From Dyadobacter sp. Leaf189 (GTDB taxonomy: Bacteria > Bacteroidota > Bacteroidia > Cytophagales > Spirosomataceae): DNA of 64,000 nt. The stretch lies in the NCBI RefSeq assembly GCF_001424405.1, contig NZ_LMPS01000001.1, positions 367,974 through 431,973 on the forward strand, given 5' to 3'. This document shows, piece by piece, positions 47,389-57,078 of this stretch. Every line of letters begins with the position of its first letter. The stretch's first letter is position 1. A model generated the notes under the pieces. It was not told the DNA's origin. It searched no databases and was given only the letters and a program-made list of their open reading frames with translations. A program made the position numbers and the translations under genes.

Positions 47389-48567
47389 ATGACCCAGCAA
47401 ATCAAAAATACCGACCGTTACCTGCAACGCGGTGTCTCGGCTTCGAAAGAAGATGTACATAAGGCTATCGAGAAAATCGACAAAGGAATTTTTCCAAAAG
47501 CTTTTTGCAAAATAGTACCCGACACCCTCGCCGGTGATCCGGATTATTGCACCATCATGCATGCAGACGGCGCCGGGACCAAAACTTCCCTGGCCTATCT
47601 GTATTGGAAAGAAACCGGCGATATCTCTGTTTGGAAAGGAATTGCGCAGGATGCGATCGTTATGAATACAGATGATCTGCTGTGCGTGGGCGCCACCGGA
47701 CCAATGCTTTATTCTTCCACGATCGACAGGAACAAGAACCGCATTCCCGGCGAAGTAATCGCTGAAATAATCAATGGCGCCGAAGAGGTGCTCGAAATGC
47801 TGCGGAGTTACGGAGTGGAGATTTACAGCACGGGCGGCGAAACAGCCGATGTGGGCGATCTCGTCAGAACAGTTACGGTTAACAGTACCGTAATCGCCAG
47901 GATGCGCCGGGACCAGGTGGTAGATAATGCAAATATCCGCCCCGGCGACGTGATCGTTGGTTTTGCATCGTACGGTCAGGCAAGCTATGAAGAGCAGTAC
48001 AATGGTGGAATGGGAAGCAACGGACTGACTTCTGCCCGGCACGATATACTCGGTAAATACCTCAAAAAATACTCGGAAAGCTTTGATCCCGAAGTGAATG
48101 AAGAGCTGATTTACAGCGGTAGTAAAAACCTCACCGATCCAGTGGAAGGTACGCCGCTGAATGTAGGTCAGCTGATTCTTTCCCCCACACGCACCTACGC
48201 GCCGCTCGCCAAGGCACTGCTCGATGAGATCAGGCCACAGATCCATGGCATGGTACATTGCAGTGGCGGAGCACAAACCAAGATTCTACACTTTGTTGAT
48301 AACCTGCACATCATCAAGGATAATCTGCTCCCCATTCCTCCGTTGTTCCGCATGATCCGCGAGGAAAGCGGTACCAGCTGGGAGGAAATGTACAAGGTAT
48401 TCAATATGGGACACAGGCTTGAAATTTACCTTCCCGAGCAATATGCAAACCAGGCGATTGCATTGGCAGAGTCATTTGGAATCCCGGCGCAGATCGTCGG
48501 TAGAGTGGAAGAGGCAGCTTCCCGGAAGCTAACCATACAAAGCGAGTTCGGGACATTCACCTATTAG
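47389..48567 (+). CDS. purM: Phosphoribosylformylglycinamidine cyclo-ligase (AIR synthase)
   Basis: 392 residues, the longer PurM form of Bacteroidota. Motifs: YLQRGVSASKEDVHKAIEKI near the start, IMHADGAGTKTSLAYLYWKE and AQDAIVMNTDDLLCVGATGP for the ATP-binding half, STGGETADVGDLV, and GMVHCSGGAQTKILHF in the C-terminal half. It closes the imidazole ring of 5-aminoimidazole ribonucleotide in purine synthesis. Single-gene unit with promoter-like sequence upstream and a terminator downstream; other pur genes are not adjacent. Confidence 0.94.
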   Translation: MTQQIKNTDRYLQRGVSASKEDVHKAIEKIDKGIFPKAFCKIVPDTLAGDPDYCTIMHADGAGTKTSLAYLYWKETGDISVWKGIAQDAIVMNTDDLLCVGATGPMLYSSTIDRNKNRIPGEVIAEIINGAEEVLEMLRSYGVEIYSTGGETADVGDLVRTVTVNSTVIARMRRDQVVDNANIRPGDVIVGFASYGQASYEEQYNGGMGSNGLTSARHDILGKYLKKYSESFDPEVNEELIYSGSKNLTDPVEGTPLNVGQLILSPTRTYAPLAKALLDEIRPQIHGMVHCSGGAQTKILHFVDNLHIIKDNLLPIPPLFRMIREESGTSWEEMYKVFNMGHRLEIYLPEQYANQAIALAESFGIPAQIVGRVEEAASRKLTIQSEFGTFTY

Positions 48568-48587
48568 CAGATTATAAGTGTAGAGGC

Positions 48588-48616
48588 AGAGCCTTCCGAT
48601 AAATCCGGGAGGCTCT
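48588..48616 (+). terminator. Terminator after purM
   Basis: An 11-bp stem (AGAGCCTTCCG with CGGGAGGCTCT, one T-G pair) and a run of T residues, 20 bases after the stop. Confidence 0.88.
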
Positions 48617-48716
48617 TTTTTTGTGCCAGACCATTTTTCCAGGGTACAAAATTTGTAGTATAAGTTCATATTTTATAGAAGTATTGTTACAATTTTCATT
48701 AACTAAACGACGGATT

Positions 48717-50423
48717 ATGAAAAGACTTAAACAATTGAACTTCAAGCTGCTCACTGCATTCTGCCTGTCACTTCTAACATTTGCAAATGCTTTTGCGCAG
48801 ATTCCAGACATTCGGATCGATGTTGAGAATCCGGATATTGCAAATCTGGAAGAAGCTATGCAGCTCACGCACGCGGGCGACGGCTCCAACCGGATCTTTA
48901 TCGCGGAGCGCGCAGGACTTATCAAGGTTTTTTTGCCGGCAGCGCCTACCACGCCGGTTACGTTTTTAAACATGAACAGCCCATCGCCCCGCGTCGGAGT
49001 AGAAGGTGAAGGGGGCTTGTTGAGTATCACTTTTCACCCCAACTTTGAATCTAATGGATACCTGTACACCTACTTTACTGATCTGGCAGGCGACCTGGTG
49101 ATCGGGCGATACACGGCAGCTGGCAATGCGGCTGCGCCAGGTACTTTCTTCGAGATCCTAAAAATCCCGCATCCTGTCAACAGTAACCATAATGGCGGCG
49201 CAATCCACTTCGGGCCCGACGGCTTCCTTTACGCATCAATTGGCGACGGCGGCGGCCAAAACGACCCATCCAACAACGGTCAGAACCTGAACAGTCTGCT
49301 TGGCAAGATTTTGCGGATTGATGTGAATGTGCCCGGCGGCGTAGAGCAGGCTTACCAGATACCTGGTGATAATCCTGTTGCCGGAAGTCCTGTTTTCGCC
49401 TCCGGTCTGCGAAACCCTTTCAGGTGGAGTTTCGACAGACTTACCGGCGATGCCTGGATCGGCGATGTGGGGCAGGGTGCAAAGGAGGAAATTAACTTCC
49501 GCGCAGAGGGAACTTTGGGAGGCTCCAACTTTGGCTGGCGGTGCTATGAAGGCGATATTCCCACTCCCAACATCGACCGCACCGGCTGTCTTCCCGCATC
49601 CAACTACGTCGCGCCCATTTACACCTACGTCAATGGAGCCGCCCGGGGTAACTCGGTGATCGGCGGGCGGGTGTACCGTGGAACCAGGTCGCTGCTGATG
49701 CAAGGCTGGTACATCGGGACAGACTATTCTTCTGGCGAAATCCACAAAATCCTGCGCAGCCAATCTTACACGGGTTATCAGGAAGGCGCATTGGCCGGAA
49801 CGAGGGAGATAGGAGAGGATGAAGCGGGTGAGATTTACGCCGTAAAAGCCGACGCCGTTTTCAGGATTTTTGCAGATGAACCGCTGCCTGTAAAGCTGGC
49901 CAATTTTGAAGGTTTCAAAGGAAACGAGGGCATTAAGCTTACCTGGAACACCACAATGGAAGAGCGTTTCAAGGGTTTCGAAGTAGAGTTTAGTATGAAT
50001 GCGAGAAACTTTGAAACCGTCGGCAATGTACCTGCTGAAAATGCCGCGAACGGTACTCGCTACGTATTTTCACATTTGACCAAAAACACCGGAAACCTTT
50101 ACTACCGGCTGAAAATGATCGAAGCTGATGATAGTTACGAGCATTCGAAGATCATTACCGTAAAAACGGATGAGTCCGCTCCGGTAAGCACTTACGCGCG
50201 GCCGACGATCATCAGTAACAATGAGCTTAACCTGGTGCTCGACCGCTCATTCCAGTCGGTCGAGCTGGTGAATGCAAACGGGCAGGTGTTCTTGAAAGAG
50301 GAAATCTCGGGTAAGAGCGGAGCGGTAACCATTCCCATTCACGAAGCTGCCTCCGGCCTTTACATTGTCAGATTGGAAAATGAAAACGGGGTTGTTCACG
50401 AAAAGGTATTGATCACTGAATGA
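48717..50423 (+). CDS. Secreted PQQ-type sugar dehydrogenase with T9SS sorting domain
   Basis: 568 residues from ATG 48717; signal peptide ends AFAQIPD. Residues about 25-385 form the soluble glucose/sorbosone dehydrogenase propeller: LEEAMQLTHAGDGSNRIFIA, then NHNGGAIHFGPDGFLYASIG with the catalytic His, GDGGGQNDPSNNGQN, and GLRNPFRWSFDRLTGDAWIG. A fibronectin-like linker follows (KLTWNTTMEERFKGFEVEFS), and the last 70 residues end ASGLYIVRLENENGVVHEKV, a type IX secretion C-terminal sorting domain. It should be exported across the outer membrane and oxidise sugars using PQQ. Confidence 0.9.
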   Translation: MKRLKQLNFKLLTAFCLSLLTFANAFAQIPDIRIDVENPDIANLEEAMQLTHAGDGSNRIFIAERAGLIKVFLPAAPTTPVTFLNMNSPSPRVGVEGEGGLLSITFHPNFESNGYLYTYFTDLAGDLVIGRYTAAGNAAAPGTFFEILKIPHPVNSNHNGGAIHFGPDGFLYASIGDGGGQNDPSNNGQNLNSLLGKILRIDVNVPGGVEQAYQIPGDNPVAGSPVFASGLRNPFRWSFDRLTGDAWIGDVGQGAKEEINFRAEGTLGGSNFGWRCYEGDIPTPNIDRTGCLPASNYVAPIYTYVNGAARGNSVIGGRVYRGTRSLLMQGWYIGTDYSSGEIHKILRSQSYTGYQEGALAGTREIGEDEAGEIYAVKADAVFRIFADEPLPVKLANFEGFKGNEGIKLTWNTTMEERFKGFEVEFSMNARNFETVGNVPAENAANGTRYVFSHLTKNTGNLYYRLKMIEADDSYEHSKIITVKTDESAPVSTYARPTIISNNELNLVLDRSFQSVELVNANGQVFLKEEISGKSGAVTIPIHEAASGLYIVRLENENGVVHEKVLITE

Positions 50424-50654
50424 CCACCCGAACCGATTGCTGGCCAAGCTGCTGATTTACCACCAAATAAAATGGAAGCAAATCCGGTAAGAACATCCAG
50501 CATGCACAGTTGTATGATTGGTCATCCGCATTTATAAATATGCTTTTTTAGCGGAATAAAGCAATCTGCATACATTCAGCTCCGCGAAGCTGCATACTCC
50601 TGATCGGCTCCTGTTTTTCAAAAGTGAGTCGGTTAATGATAGTTTAAAAAACAG

Positions 50655-50687
50655 AAACACCTTGTTCACACGGCGAACAAGGTGTTT
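50655..50687 (+). terminator. Intrinsic terminator
   Basis: A perfect 13-bp stem (AAACACCTTGTTC with GAACAAGGTGTTT) and 7-base loop, ending in TTTTC. About 230 bases after the dehydrogenase stop. Confidence 0.82.
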
Positions 50688-50835
50688 TCATTATACAACC
50701 CTAAAACCCAATTTGATTCTTGTGCTAACATTAAGTACAAATATATGGAATATATCCATTAAAAAGGAATAATTCCATAAATTAAACTGTGTCTCTTGCC
50801 GAATGTACCTGTTACCATTTTGTGGAATTACCGTA

Positions 50836-50871
50836 ATGATTAAGTAAATACTGTAAATCTTACTTAATCAT
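50836..50871 (+). promoter_or_regulatory. 12-bp inverted repeat before start codon
   Basis: ATGATTAAGTAA (50836-50847) and TTACTTAATCAT (50860-50871) are perfect inverted copies 12 bases apart, ending 8 bases before ATG 50880. It may be an operator or a 5'-UTR hairpin that hides the start region. Confidence 0.6.
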
Positions 50872-50879
50872 ACTGGCTG

Positions 50880-52019
50880 ATGAAAACACATTTCATGTTC
50901 ACATTGAGGTACTTAATGATAATGCTTTTGATCTGGCCACCGCTTTCACCGACTGCATGTGCGCAAGAGGCTTTCCAGATAAAATGGTCGATGGACTACA
51001 CGCAGGCGGGGACTTCGAGCCACGCCAACTTTACTCCCGTGAATGCGACTTTGCTGGGAGGGGCCAATGCATACACGTTGCCGACGGTTTACAGTCCCGG
51101 AGGTGCGATTGGCACAGGTTATATCACGCGGCCGTGGCCCACCAGCTTTACGACGGCCCGGTCAATGGAGTTTGCATTCTCGGCCAATTCCTTCAAATAC
51201 AGCATTACCTCTTTCTCATTTCGCCTGCGCCGCTCTGGTACTGGCCCCAGTCAGATCAAAGTACGTTGCTCGGCCGACCATTTTACCAATGATATCGATG
51301 CTTTTCTGATCAGCAACTTAAATCAGTTTAATACCTATGTTGTGCCGGTCAACTTTCCGTTTTTGTCTGACAATACCTTCTCCTTTCGTATTTATGCCTA
51401 CAATGCACCGAGTATTCACGGTGTACTCTGGTTTGATGAAATCATTGTTAACGGGCTGGTGCACCCGATTATCCTGCCGGTTAGCCTGACTTATTTTAAA
51501 GCAACAACCGCCGAAGATCATGTAGATCTGCATTGGGAAACAGCCTCCGAGCACAACAGCAGCATTTTTGTGGTTGAGAAAAGTGTTGATCTGATCCGTT
51601 TTAAAGAAGTGGGTGAGGTTCCTGCTGCGGGTGAATCGGAGGGGCGCAGGGTTTATCACTTTAAAGATGAATTACCGGCTGCCGGAGCGAGCTACTATCG
51701 TCTTCGCCTGGTTGATAAGGATGGAAGCTTCGCACTCTCCCAGACAGTCGATGTTATGATCGAAACCAGGAGCAGCACATTCATGCAGATCATGCCCAAT
51801 CCGGCTGATCCCGAAAAAATCATAATAAGCGGAATACCGGAAGATCCGCAGGCGCTTGTACTTACTTCATCTGCCGGGATCAGGATTGCATTTGAATATC
51901 AGAAAACAGCAAATAACACGCTCGTTTTGCGGCCGTTAACCCGTCTTGATCCCGGTTTATACTTCCTGATTTATCAGAAAAATATTGGGAAAGAACATGT
52001 TAAAATACTAGTTCGGTAA
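50880..52019 (+). CDS. Secreted protein with T9SS C-terminal sorting domain
   Basis: 379 residues with a signal peptide (LRYLMIMLLIWPPLSPTACA, then QEAF). Residues about 30-195 form a beta-sandwich-like domain I do not recognise, containing SFRLRRSGTGPSQIKVRCSA. Then a hinge PVSLTYFKATTAEDHVDLHW with a fibronectin-like module (ETASEHNSSIFVVEKSVDLI) common in Bacteroidota cell-surface proteins, and a C-terminal sorting domain (MPNPADPEKIIISGIPEDPQ to GLYFLIYQKNIGKEHVKILV). Cargo of the type IX system; function unknown. Confidence 0.8.
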   Translation: MKTHFMFTLRYLMIMLLIWPPLSPTACAQEAFQIKWSMDYTQAGTSSHANFTPVNATLLGGANAYTLPTVYSPGGAIGTGYITRPWPTSFTTARSMEFAFSANSFKYSITSFSFRLRRSGTGPSQIKVRCSADHFTNDIDAFLISNLNQFNTYVVPVNFPFLSDNTFSFRIYAYNAPSIHGVLWFDEIIVNGLVHPIILPVSLTYFKATTAEDHVDLHWETASEHNSSIFVVEKSVDLIRFKEVGEVPAAGESEGRRVYHFKDELPAAGASYYRLRLVDKDGSFALSQTVDVMIETRSSTFMQIMPNPADPEKIIISGIPEDPQALVLTSSAGIRIAFEYQKTANNTLVLRPLTRLDPGLYFLIYQKNIGKEHVKILVR

Positions 52020-52116
52020 AAGATTCTATGCTTAATTTGTGTATATAAAGCATAAAAGATGGTGCATAGCCATTTACAATTCACAACGTTCTGAATAATT
52101 TAAAGGCCCGCAGCCA

Positions 52117-53331
52117 ATGTTGAAAAAAGTGCAGCCGAAGGTTTGGTGGACAGCTCTCGCTGTCGTGGTGGTTCTGTTGATTTCCTGGGGTTTGGTAAGA
52201 AGGAACGAGCCGGAAACAGAAGAAGAAGTAGCTGTACGTGCCAAAGCAATGTCGGGCCTTGATCCGGTAATAATCAAAAAACCGGATGCGGCCACAGCTG
52301 AGAAGATCACCAAGATCGAGGATATTTTCAGGCGGAAAAAACGGGCCGGTTTTAATGGAAATGTATTGATAGTTCAAAAAGGTGAAATCCTTTACCAGGA
52401 CTCTTTTGGTTTTGGCAACATCAGGGAAAAAGATACACTTACCAGCGCGTCCAGATTTCAGCTGGCGTCACTTTCAAAGCCATTTACCGCGGTAGCAGTA
52501 TTGAAGCTGATCCAGGAAGGGAGAGTAAGTCTGGACGATTCCGTTCAGCGTTTTTTTCCTGACTTCCCTTATCACGGTGTCAAAGTTGATATGCTGCTGA
52601 GTCACCGGAGCGGGTTGCCCAACTACATTTATTCTTTTACAGACAGTATCCGCCACGGCCGCAAGTATCCCGATAACCTGGATATCATGGACTGGTATGC
52701 CAAAGTAAAGCCCACACCCACACCTTACAACCGCCCCGGGCGCTCATTCAACTATTGTAACACCAATTACTGCGTACTCGCGGCTATCGCCGAAAAAGTG
52801 ACGGGCGAACCTTTTGGTAAATACCTCAACGATCAGATTTTTACCCCCCTGGGAATGATCAATACCTTCCTGGTGACAGATACCTCCGCCACCGCGAGGA
52901 AGTTCAGAACAGCAGGGCACCAGTTTGGCCGCCGTCTTGACAAGGATTATTACGACGAAGTGGTAGGGGACAAGGGGCTATATTCCACTACGGGCGATAT
53001 TTACAGGTTTTACAATGGGCTGACCAAAGGTTTGCTGATTGACAAGAAGCTGCTGGACGAAGCATTCAAGCCACGCAGCTTCGAGCGCGCGGGTATCCGC
53101 AACTATGGTTACGGTTTCCGGATGCACATCACGAAAGACAACAAACCCCGCTTTATCTATCACGGCGGCTGGTGGAAAGGCTACAATACCATGCTCTGGG
53201 TTTCTCCCGAAGATGAAGCTGTGATCATAGTTCTTGGTAATTCCTACAACCGCTCGACTTACGATCTCAAAGAGTTGCTGGAAGTAATCCACGGCTCCGG
53301 TAAAATCGAAGACATCGAGAAAGACATCTAG
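52117..53331 (+). CDS. Serine hydrolase, beta-lactamase/class C-like
   Basis: 404 residues with an N-terminal membrane anchor (WWTALAVVVVLLISWGLV), so tethered to the inner membrane facing the periplasm. The active Ser is S118 in ASLSKPF (SxxK), with NYCNTNYC supplying the YxN-type motif and YHGGWWKGYN near residue 350 the third HxG-type motif. Such proteins include D-aminopeptidases, esterases and carboxypeptidases; I cannot say which. Stands just before nuoL but with a separate 61-base gap. Confidence 0.87.
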   Translation: MLKKVQPKVWWTALAVVVVLLISWGLVRRNEPETEEEVAVRAKAMSGLDPVIIKKPDAATAEKITKIEDIFRRKKRAGFNGNVLIVQKGEILYQDSFGFGNIREKDTLTSASRFQLASLSKPFTAVAVLKLIQEGRVSLDDSVQRFFPDFPYHGVKVDMLLSHRSGLPNYIYSFTDSIRHGRKYPDNLDIMDWYAKVKPTPTPYNRPGRSFNYCNTNYCVLAAIAEKVTGEPFGKYLNDQIFTPLGMINTFLVTDTSATARKFRTAGHQFGRRLDKDYYDEVVGDKGLYSTTGDIYRFYNGLTKGLLIDKKLLDEAFKPRSFERAGIRNYGYGFRMHITKDNKPRFIYHGGWWKGYNTMLWVSPEDEAVIIVLGNSYNRSTYDLKELLEVIHGSGKIEDIEKDI

Positions 53332-53392
53332 CATTGTTTGAATTCGGCCACGAATTCAGGATATTTGCCGAAATCAACCAGTTCCCAGCCTT

Positions 53393-55354
53393 ATGCCCGA
53401 TTCTGCGTATTTTTTGCCGGCTTACCTGCTGCTGGGAGTACCTTTTCTGGGGTTTCTTTCGCTTTGGCTGGGCGGTAAAAAGCTGAATAACGCGGCTGGC
53501 TACCTTGGTGCCGCAGCTACATTGACTGGCTTGATAATCAGCTTCTATTATGCTGATCCCGATGCAGTTCACATTGTCAGGTTCAACTGGCTGGTGATTG
53601 GAAATACCTCCATTGAACTCGCATTCCGCTTCGACTTCCTTACCTGCATCATGCTCGCCATTGTGCATTTTGTCGCACTGCTGGTTCAGCTGTATTCCAT
53701 TTCCTACATGCACGGTGACCGTAACCTGCACAGGTATTACGCTTTCCTGCAACTTTTCCTTTTTTCAATGGTAGGGATTGTGCTGGGCGGGAGCTTGCTG
53801 GTGATGTATATTTTCTGGGAGCTCGTAGGCTTGTCTTCCTATCTGCTGATTGGTTTCTGGTATTTTAAAAAGCGGCCGGTGTGGGCAGCGCAAAAGGCAT
53901 TTGTACTGAACAGAATAGGAGATGCAGCCTTTTTGACGGGTATTTTAATGCTATTCTACTATACTGGTTCTACCGACTTTGAGGTACTTCCCACCGCCAT
54001 TGCCGACCTTTCGCCTGGGCTGCTGACCGTAATCGGACTTTGTCTTTTTGGCGGTTGTGTTGGTAAATCGGCGCAATTCCCGCTCTCGGGCTGGCTGCCC
54101 GACGCCATGGAAGGGCCCACTCCCGTTTCTGCATTGATTCACGCAGCTACCATGGTTGCAGCGGGGATTTTCCTGATGGCGAGAATTTCTTTCATGCTCA
54201 CTTTTAAAGCAGAAGTGGTTATTCTGATCATCGGAACGATCACCATGCTGATCGGCGCAGTGAAGGCGCTCAATGAATGGGATATCAAGCGGGTGCTGGC
54301 TTACAGTACCATGTCGCAGCTGGGCCTGATGGTCGTGGCGATCGGTTTTGGTAGCTGGCAAACTGCGATGTTCCACCTTGCCACACACGCATTCTTTAAA
54401 GCCGGATTGTTTCTCTCTGCCGGATCCGTTATCCACGCAGTCACTCCCTCAGAAACAGATACCGTATTTGACGCGCAAAATATGCGGACTATGGGTGGTT
54501 TGAGAAGAAGCCTGCCGATCACATTCATATGCTTTTCTGTTTGTGCGGCGGCGCTGGCAGGATTGCCTTTTTTCTCCGGGTTTTTATCAAAAGATGCGAT
54601 TATTACCGAAGGATTTCTCTGGGCCAAACTGGCTGGTCCGGTTGGATATATATTCCCGTTGATCGTCATTTTCTCGGCCGGGCTCACTGCCTATTACATG
54701 ACCCGTCAGGTTTGGCTGGTGTTTTTTGGTGAGAAAAGATATACAGCATCAGCGGCTGTCCACCCGCACGAATCTCCTGCTTTGATGTGGCCGCCGATGC
54801 TATTGCTGTCGGTACTATCCTTGTTTATCTGGTTTTCTTGGAATCCTTTCGATGCAAACGGTTGGTTCCTGCATTTCCTTCAACCGGAGCATTCAGCGCA
54901 TTTAAGCTGGGTTCCGTTTGTGGCCAGCGCCACTACTTTCCTGTTCATTTTCCTGGCTTACCGCGAAACAAAAGCCGCCAATCCATTCCGTTTGGAATCA
55001 AATAGGTGGGAAACGGAAACCGAAAAAAAATTCGCATTCAACTGGCTCCGGGACTACTCGCAGGAGCGCTACTTTATTATACCCTTTGAGTTTGTTACCA
55101 ATACATTCAAAAGGTTTGAAAAGAACATTATCGACTCGGTTGTTGATTGGATAGCAAAAGGTAGTGTAGTAGCTGCGCACGTGATCAGCTGGATTGACAG
55201 GAATGTGGTAGATGGCGGGGTTAACCTCACTGTGTTTTCGATCCGCTCAGCCGGGAATGCGGCCCGGAGTCTGCAAAACGGCAGGATCCAATCGTATTAC
55301 CTCGTGACTGTGGCAGGCTTATTTTTTCTGATATTGTGGCTCGTACTGGCTTGA
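53393..55354 (+). CDS. nuoL: NADH-quinone oxidoreductase subunit L
   Basis: 653 residues, about sixteen membrane segments. Antiporter core motifs are intact: FFEL-type MYIFWELVGLSSYLLIGFWY, GKSAQFPLSGWLPDAMEGPT followed by PVSALIHAATMVAAG, and the discontinuous-helix region GSVIHAVT. The long lateral helix expected in true NuoL is represented by the amphipathic stretch near 540-620 (YSQERYFIIPFEFVTNTFKR) and a final membrane helix. It pumps protons in complex I. Followed after 30 bases by nuoM; nuoA-K and nuoN are not in the window. Confidence 0.93.
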   Translation: MPDSAYFLPAYLLLGVPFLGFLSLWLGGKKLNNAAGYLGAAATLTGLIISFYYADPDAVHIVRFNWLVIGNTSIELAFRFDFLTCIMLAIVHFVALLVQLYSISYMHGDRNLHRYYAFLQLFLFSMVGIVLGGSLLVMYIFWELVGLSSYLLIGFWYFKKRPVWAAQKAFVLNRIGDAAFLTGILMLFYYTGSTDFEVLPTAIADLSPGLLTVIGLCLFGGCVGKSAQFPLSGWLPDAMEGPTPVSALIHAATMVAAGIFLMARISFMLTFKAEVVILIIGTITMLIGAVKALNEWDIKRVLAYSTMSQLGLMVVAIGFGSWQTAMFHLATHAFFKAGLFLSAGSVIHAVTPSETDTVFDAQNMRTMGGLRRSLPITFICFSVCAAALAGLPFFSGFLSKDAIITEGFLWAKLAGPVGYIFPLIVIFSAGLTAYYMTRQVWLVFFGEKRYTASAAVHPHESPALMWPPMLLLSVLSLFIWFSWNPFDANGWFLHFLQPEHSAHLSWVPFVASATTFLFIFLAYRETKAANPFRLESNRWETETEKKFAFNWLRDYSQERYFIIPFEFVTNTFKRFEKNIIDSVVDWIAKGSVVAAHVISWIDRNVVDGGVNLTVFSIRSAGNAARSLQNGRIQSYYLVTVAGLFFLILWLVLA

Positions 55355-55384
55355 TAGCGCCGGCGGAGCTTTAACTCAATTTTG

Positions 55385-57055
55385 ATGATTGACCATATAC
55401 TTTCCTTACTCATTGCAATTCCGCTCCTGGGCGCCGCTGCTGTGGCTGTGTGGCCAACGCAGAATACCAGCCATTTCCGAATCATCGCATTGGTCGCGCT
55501 GCTGCTGGAAGTGGTCGTTGCCGTAGTCCTGTACATCAGTTTTGACAATCAGAATCCCGGGTTTCAACTTTCCGAGACAAAAGACTGGATCACGCTGCCT
55601 ATCGGTTCCCTTGGGATCGTGTCCATTGATTATGCGCTTGCGGTTGACGGGATCAGCTTTCCATTGGTTTTGCTGGCAGTGATCGTTCTGCTGGTTGGAG
55701 TGATCAGTTCCTGGAATATTGCACAAAAAACACGCGCTTACTTCGCACTTTACCTGTTGTTGTCAGGCAGTGTGATAGGCTGCTTCCTGGCGCAGGATTT
55801 CTTTCTCTTTTACCTGTTTTTTGAATTCATGCTGCTGCCGATGTACTTCCTGATCGGATTATGGGGCGGCCCGCGGCGGGAATATGCTGCGCTTAAATTC
55901 TTCATTTACACATTCTTCGGTTCTCTGCTGATCCTGATCGTGATGATCGGGCTCTATCTGTCCGTCATCGATCCGCTGGAAACTGCACGGATGGTCGGCA
56001 TAATGGGAGCCGATGATGTAATTCATCCTGACCTGATTCCCCAGATCCAGCAGTGGCTGATCGACGGAAAAATTGCGCCTGAGCAAATCGTACATACATT
56101 CCGCTTCCAGTTTCTGGGCGATCCCGGCAATTACCTGCCCGGTTCGCTGCTGCATCTGGCTTCCCAATATTACATCGGCGACATTCCACTCCGCTTGCTC
56201 GCATTCTGGTTCCTCTTCATCGGTTTCGCTGTCAAGCTGCCGGTAGTACCTGTTCATACCTGGCTGCCCGACGCGCACGTAGAAGCGCCCACGCCCATTT
56301 CGGTAGTACTTGCTGGAATCCTGCTGAAAATAGGGGGATACGGGTTTATCAGGATCGTCGATGGGTTTTTTCCATTGGAAGCACAGTACAGCGCCATTCC
56401 GCTTGGTATCCTGGGCATGATCTCGATCGTTTATGGCGGCTTTAATGCATTGGGTCAAACGGACCTGAAAAAGATGATCGCTTATTCTTCGGTCTCGCAC
56501 ATGGGGTTTGTGCTGCTCGGCATTGCTGCATTTACAGCCGAGGGAATCAATGGCGCCATTTACCAGATGGTAAGTCACGGTGTACTTTCGGCAATGCTCT
56601 TTTTACTGGCCGGCGTGGTTTATGACCGTACGCACGACCGTAAGATTGACAATTACCGCGGGCTGATCGGCGTTATGCCGCATTATACAATTATCACCGG
56701 CATCGCATTCTTCGCGTCGCTCGGCTTGCCTGGCTTTTCGGGTTTTGTAGGGGAGCTATTTACATTGATGGGCGCATTCCAGTCCGACCTGCTGCCTGCC
56801 TGGATTCCGGCACTATCGACCTTGGGGATTGTACTGGCAGCAGGCTACTTTTTGTGGACTTACCAGCGCATGTTCTTCGGCTCGTTCTGGTATCAGAACG
56901 GAAACAATTCCGTTCTGACCGATCTTACAGCAAGGGAAAAAGGCTTGCTGCTGCCGCTGGTGGTAATGACGATCCTGATCGGGATTCTGCCCGGGATCGT
57001 GTTTGATATGACCGGACCGACCATTGAAGCCTGGCTCGAAACAGTTACCCGGTAA
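55385..57055 (+). CDS. nuoM: NADH-quinone oxidoreductase subunit M
   Basis: 556 residues from ATG 55385 with about fourteen membrane helices. FFLFYLFFEFMLLPMYFLIG contains the key glutamate of TM5, VKLPVVPVHTWLPDAHVEAP followed by TPISVVLAGILLKIGGYGF is the antiporter signature, and IAYSSVSHMGFVLLG the discontinuous helix. It is a proton-pumping subunit of complex I. Co-transcribed with nuoL. Instead of nuoN, the next gene is an unrelated small protein on the other strand. Confidence 0.93.
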   Translation: MIDHILSLLIAIPLLGAAAVAVWPTQNTSHFRIIALVALLLEVVVAVVLYISFDNQNPGFQLSETKDWITLPIGSLGIVSIDYALAVDGISFPLVLLAVIVLLVGVISSWNIAQKTRAYFALYLLLSGSVIGCFLAQDFFLFYLFFEFMLLPMYFLIGLWGGPRREYAALKFFIYTFFGSLLILIVMIGLYLSVIDPLETARMVGIMGADDVIHPDLIPQIQQWLIDGKIAPEQIVHTFRFQFLGDPGNYLPGSLLHLASQYYIGDIPLRLLAFWFLFIGFAVKLPVVPVHTWLPDAHVEAPTPISVVLAGILLKIGGYGFIRIVDGFFPLEAQYSAIPLGILGMISIVYGGFNALGQTDLKKMIAYSSVSHMGFVLLGIAAFTAEGINGAIYQMVSHGVLSAMLFLLAGVVYDRTHDRKIDNYRGLIGVMPHYTIITGIAFFASLGLPGFSGFVGELFTLMGAFQSDLLPAWIPALSTLGIVLAAGYFLWTYQRMFFGSFWYQNGNNSVLTDLTAREKGLLLPLVVMTILIGILPGIVFDMTGPTIEAWLETVTR

Positions 57056-57078
57056 TAGTATAATTCCGGGTTGAAAGG

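Larger units (their letters stand above)
50424..50879 (+). other. Intergenic region between two T9SS cargo genes
   Basis: 456 bases without a gene. It holds CAGCTCCGCGAAGCTG (50577-50592), an imperfect palindrome, the terminator at 50655-50687, AT-rich sequence, and a 12-bp inverted repeat just before the next start codon. Confidence 0.6.

Noticed and set aside
47341..48276. 311-codon open frame on the minus strand
   Set aside because: It lies wholly opposite purM, which has intact catalytic motifs and a terminator; the antisense peptide shows no domain.
52027..52054. Hairpin TATGCTT/AAGCATA as a terminator
   Set aside because: Only seven pairs with a 14-base AT-rich loop and no T-run; too weak to call.
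55859..56578. 239-codon open frame on the minus strand
   Set aside because: It is antisense to nuoM and full of His/Gln/Arg-rich low-quality sequence, a typical shadow of membrane-protein coding.
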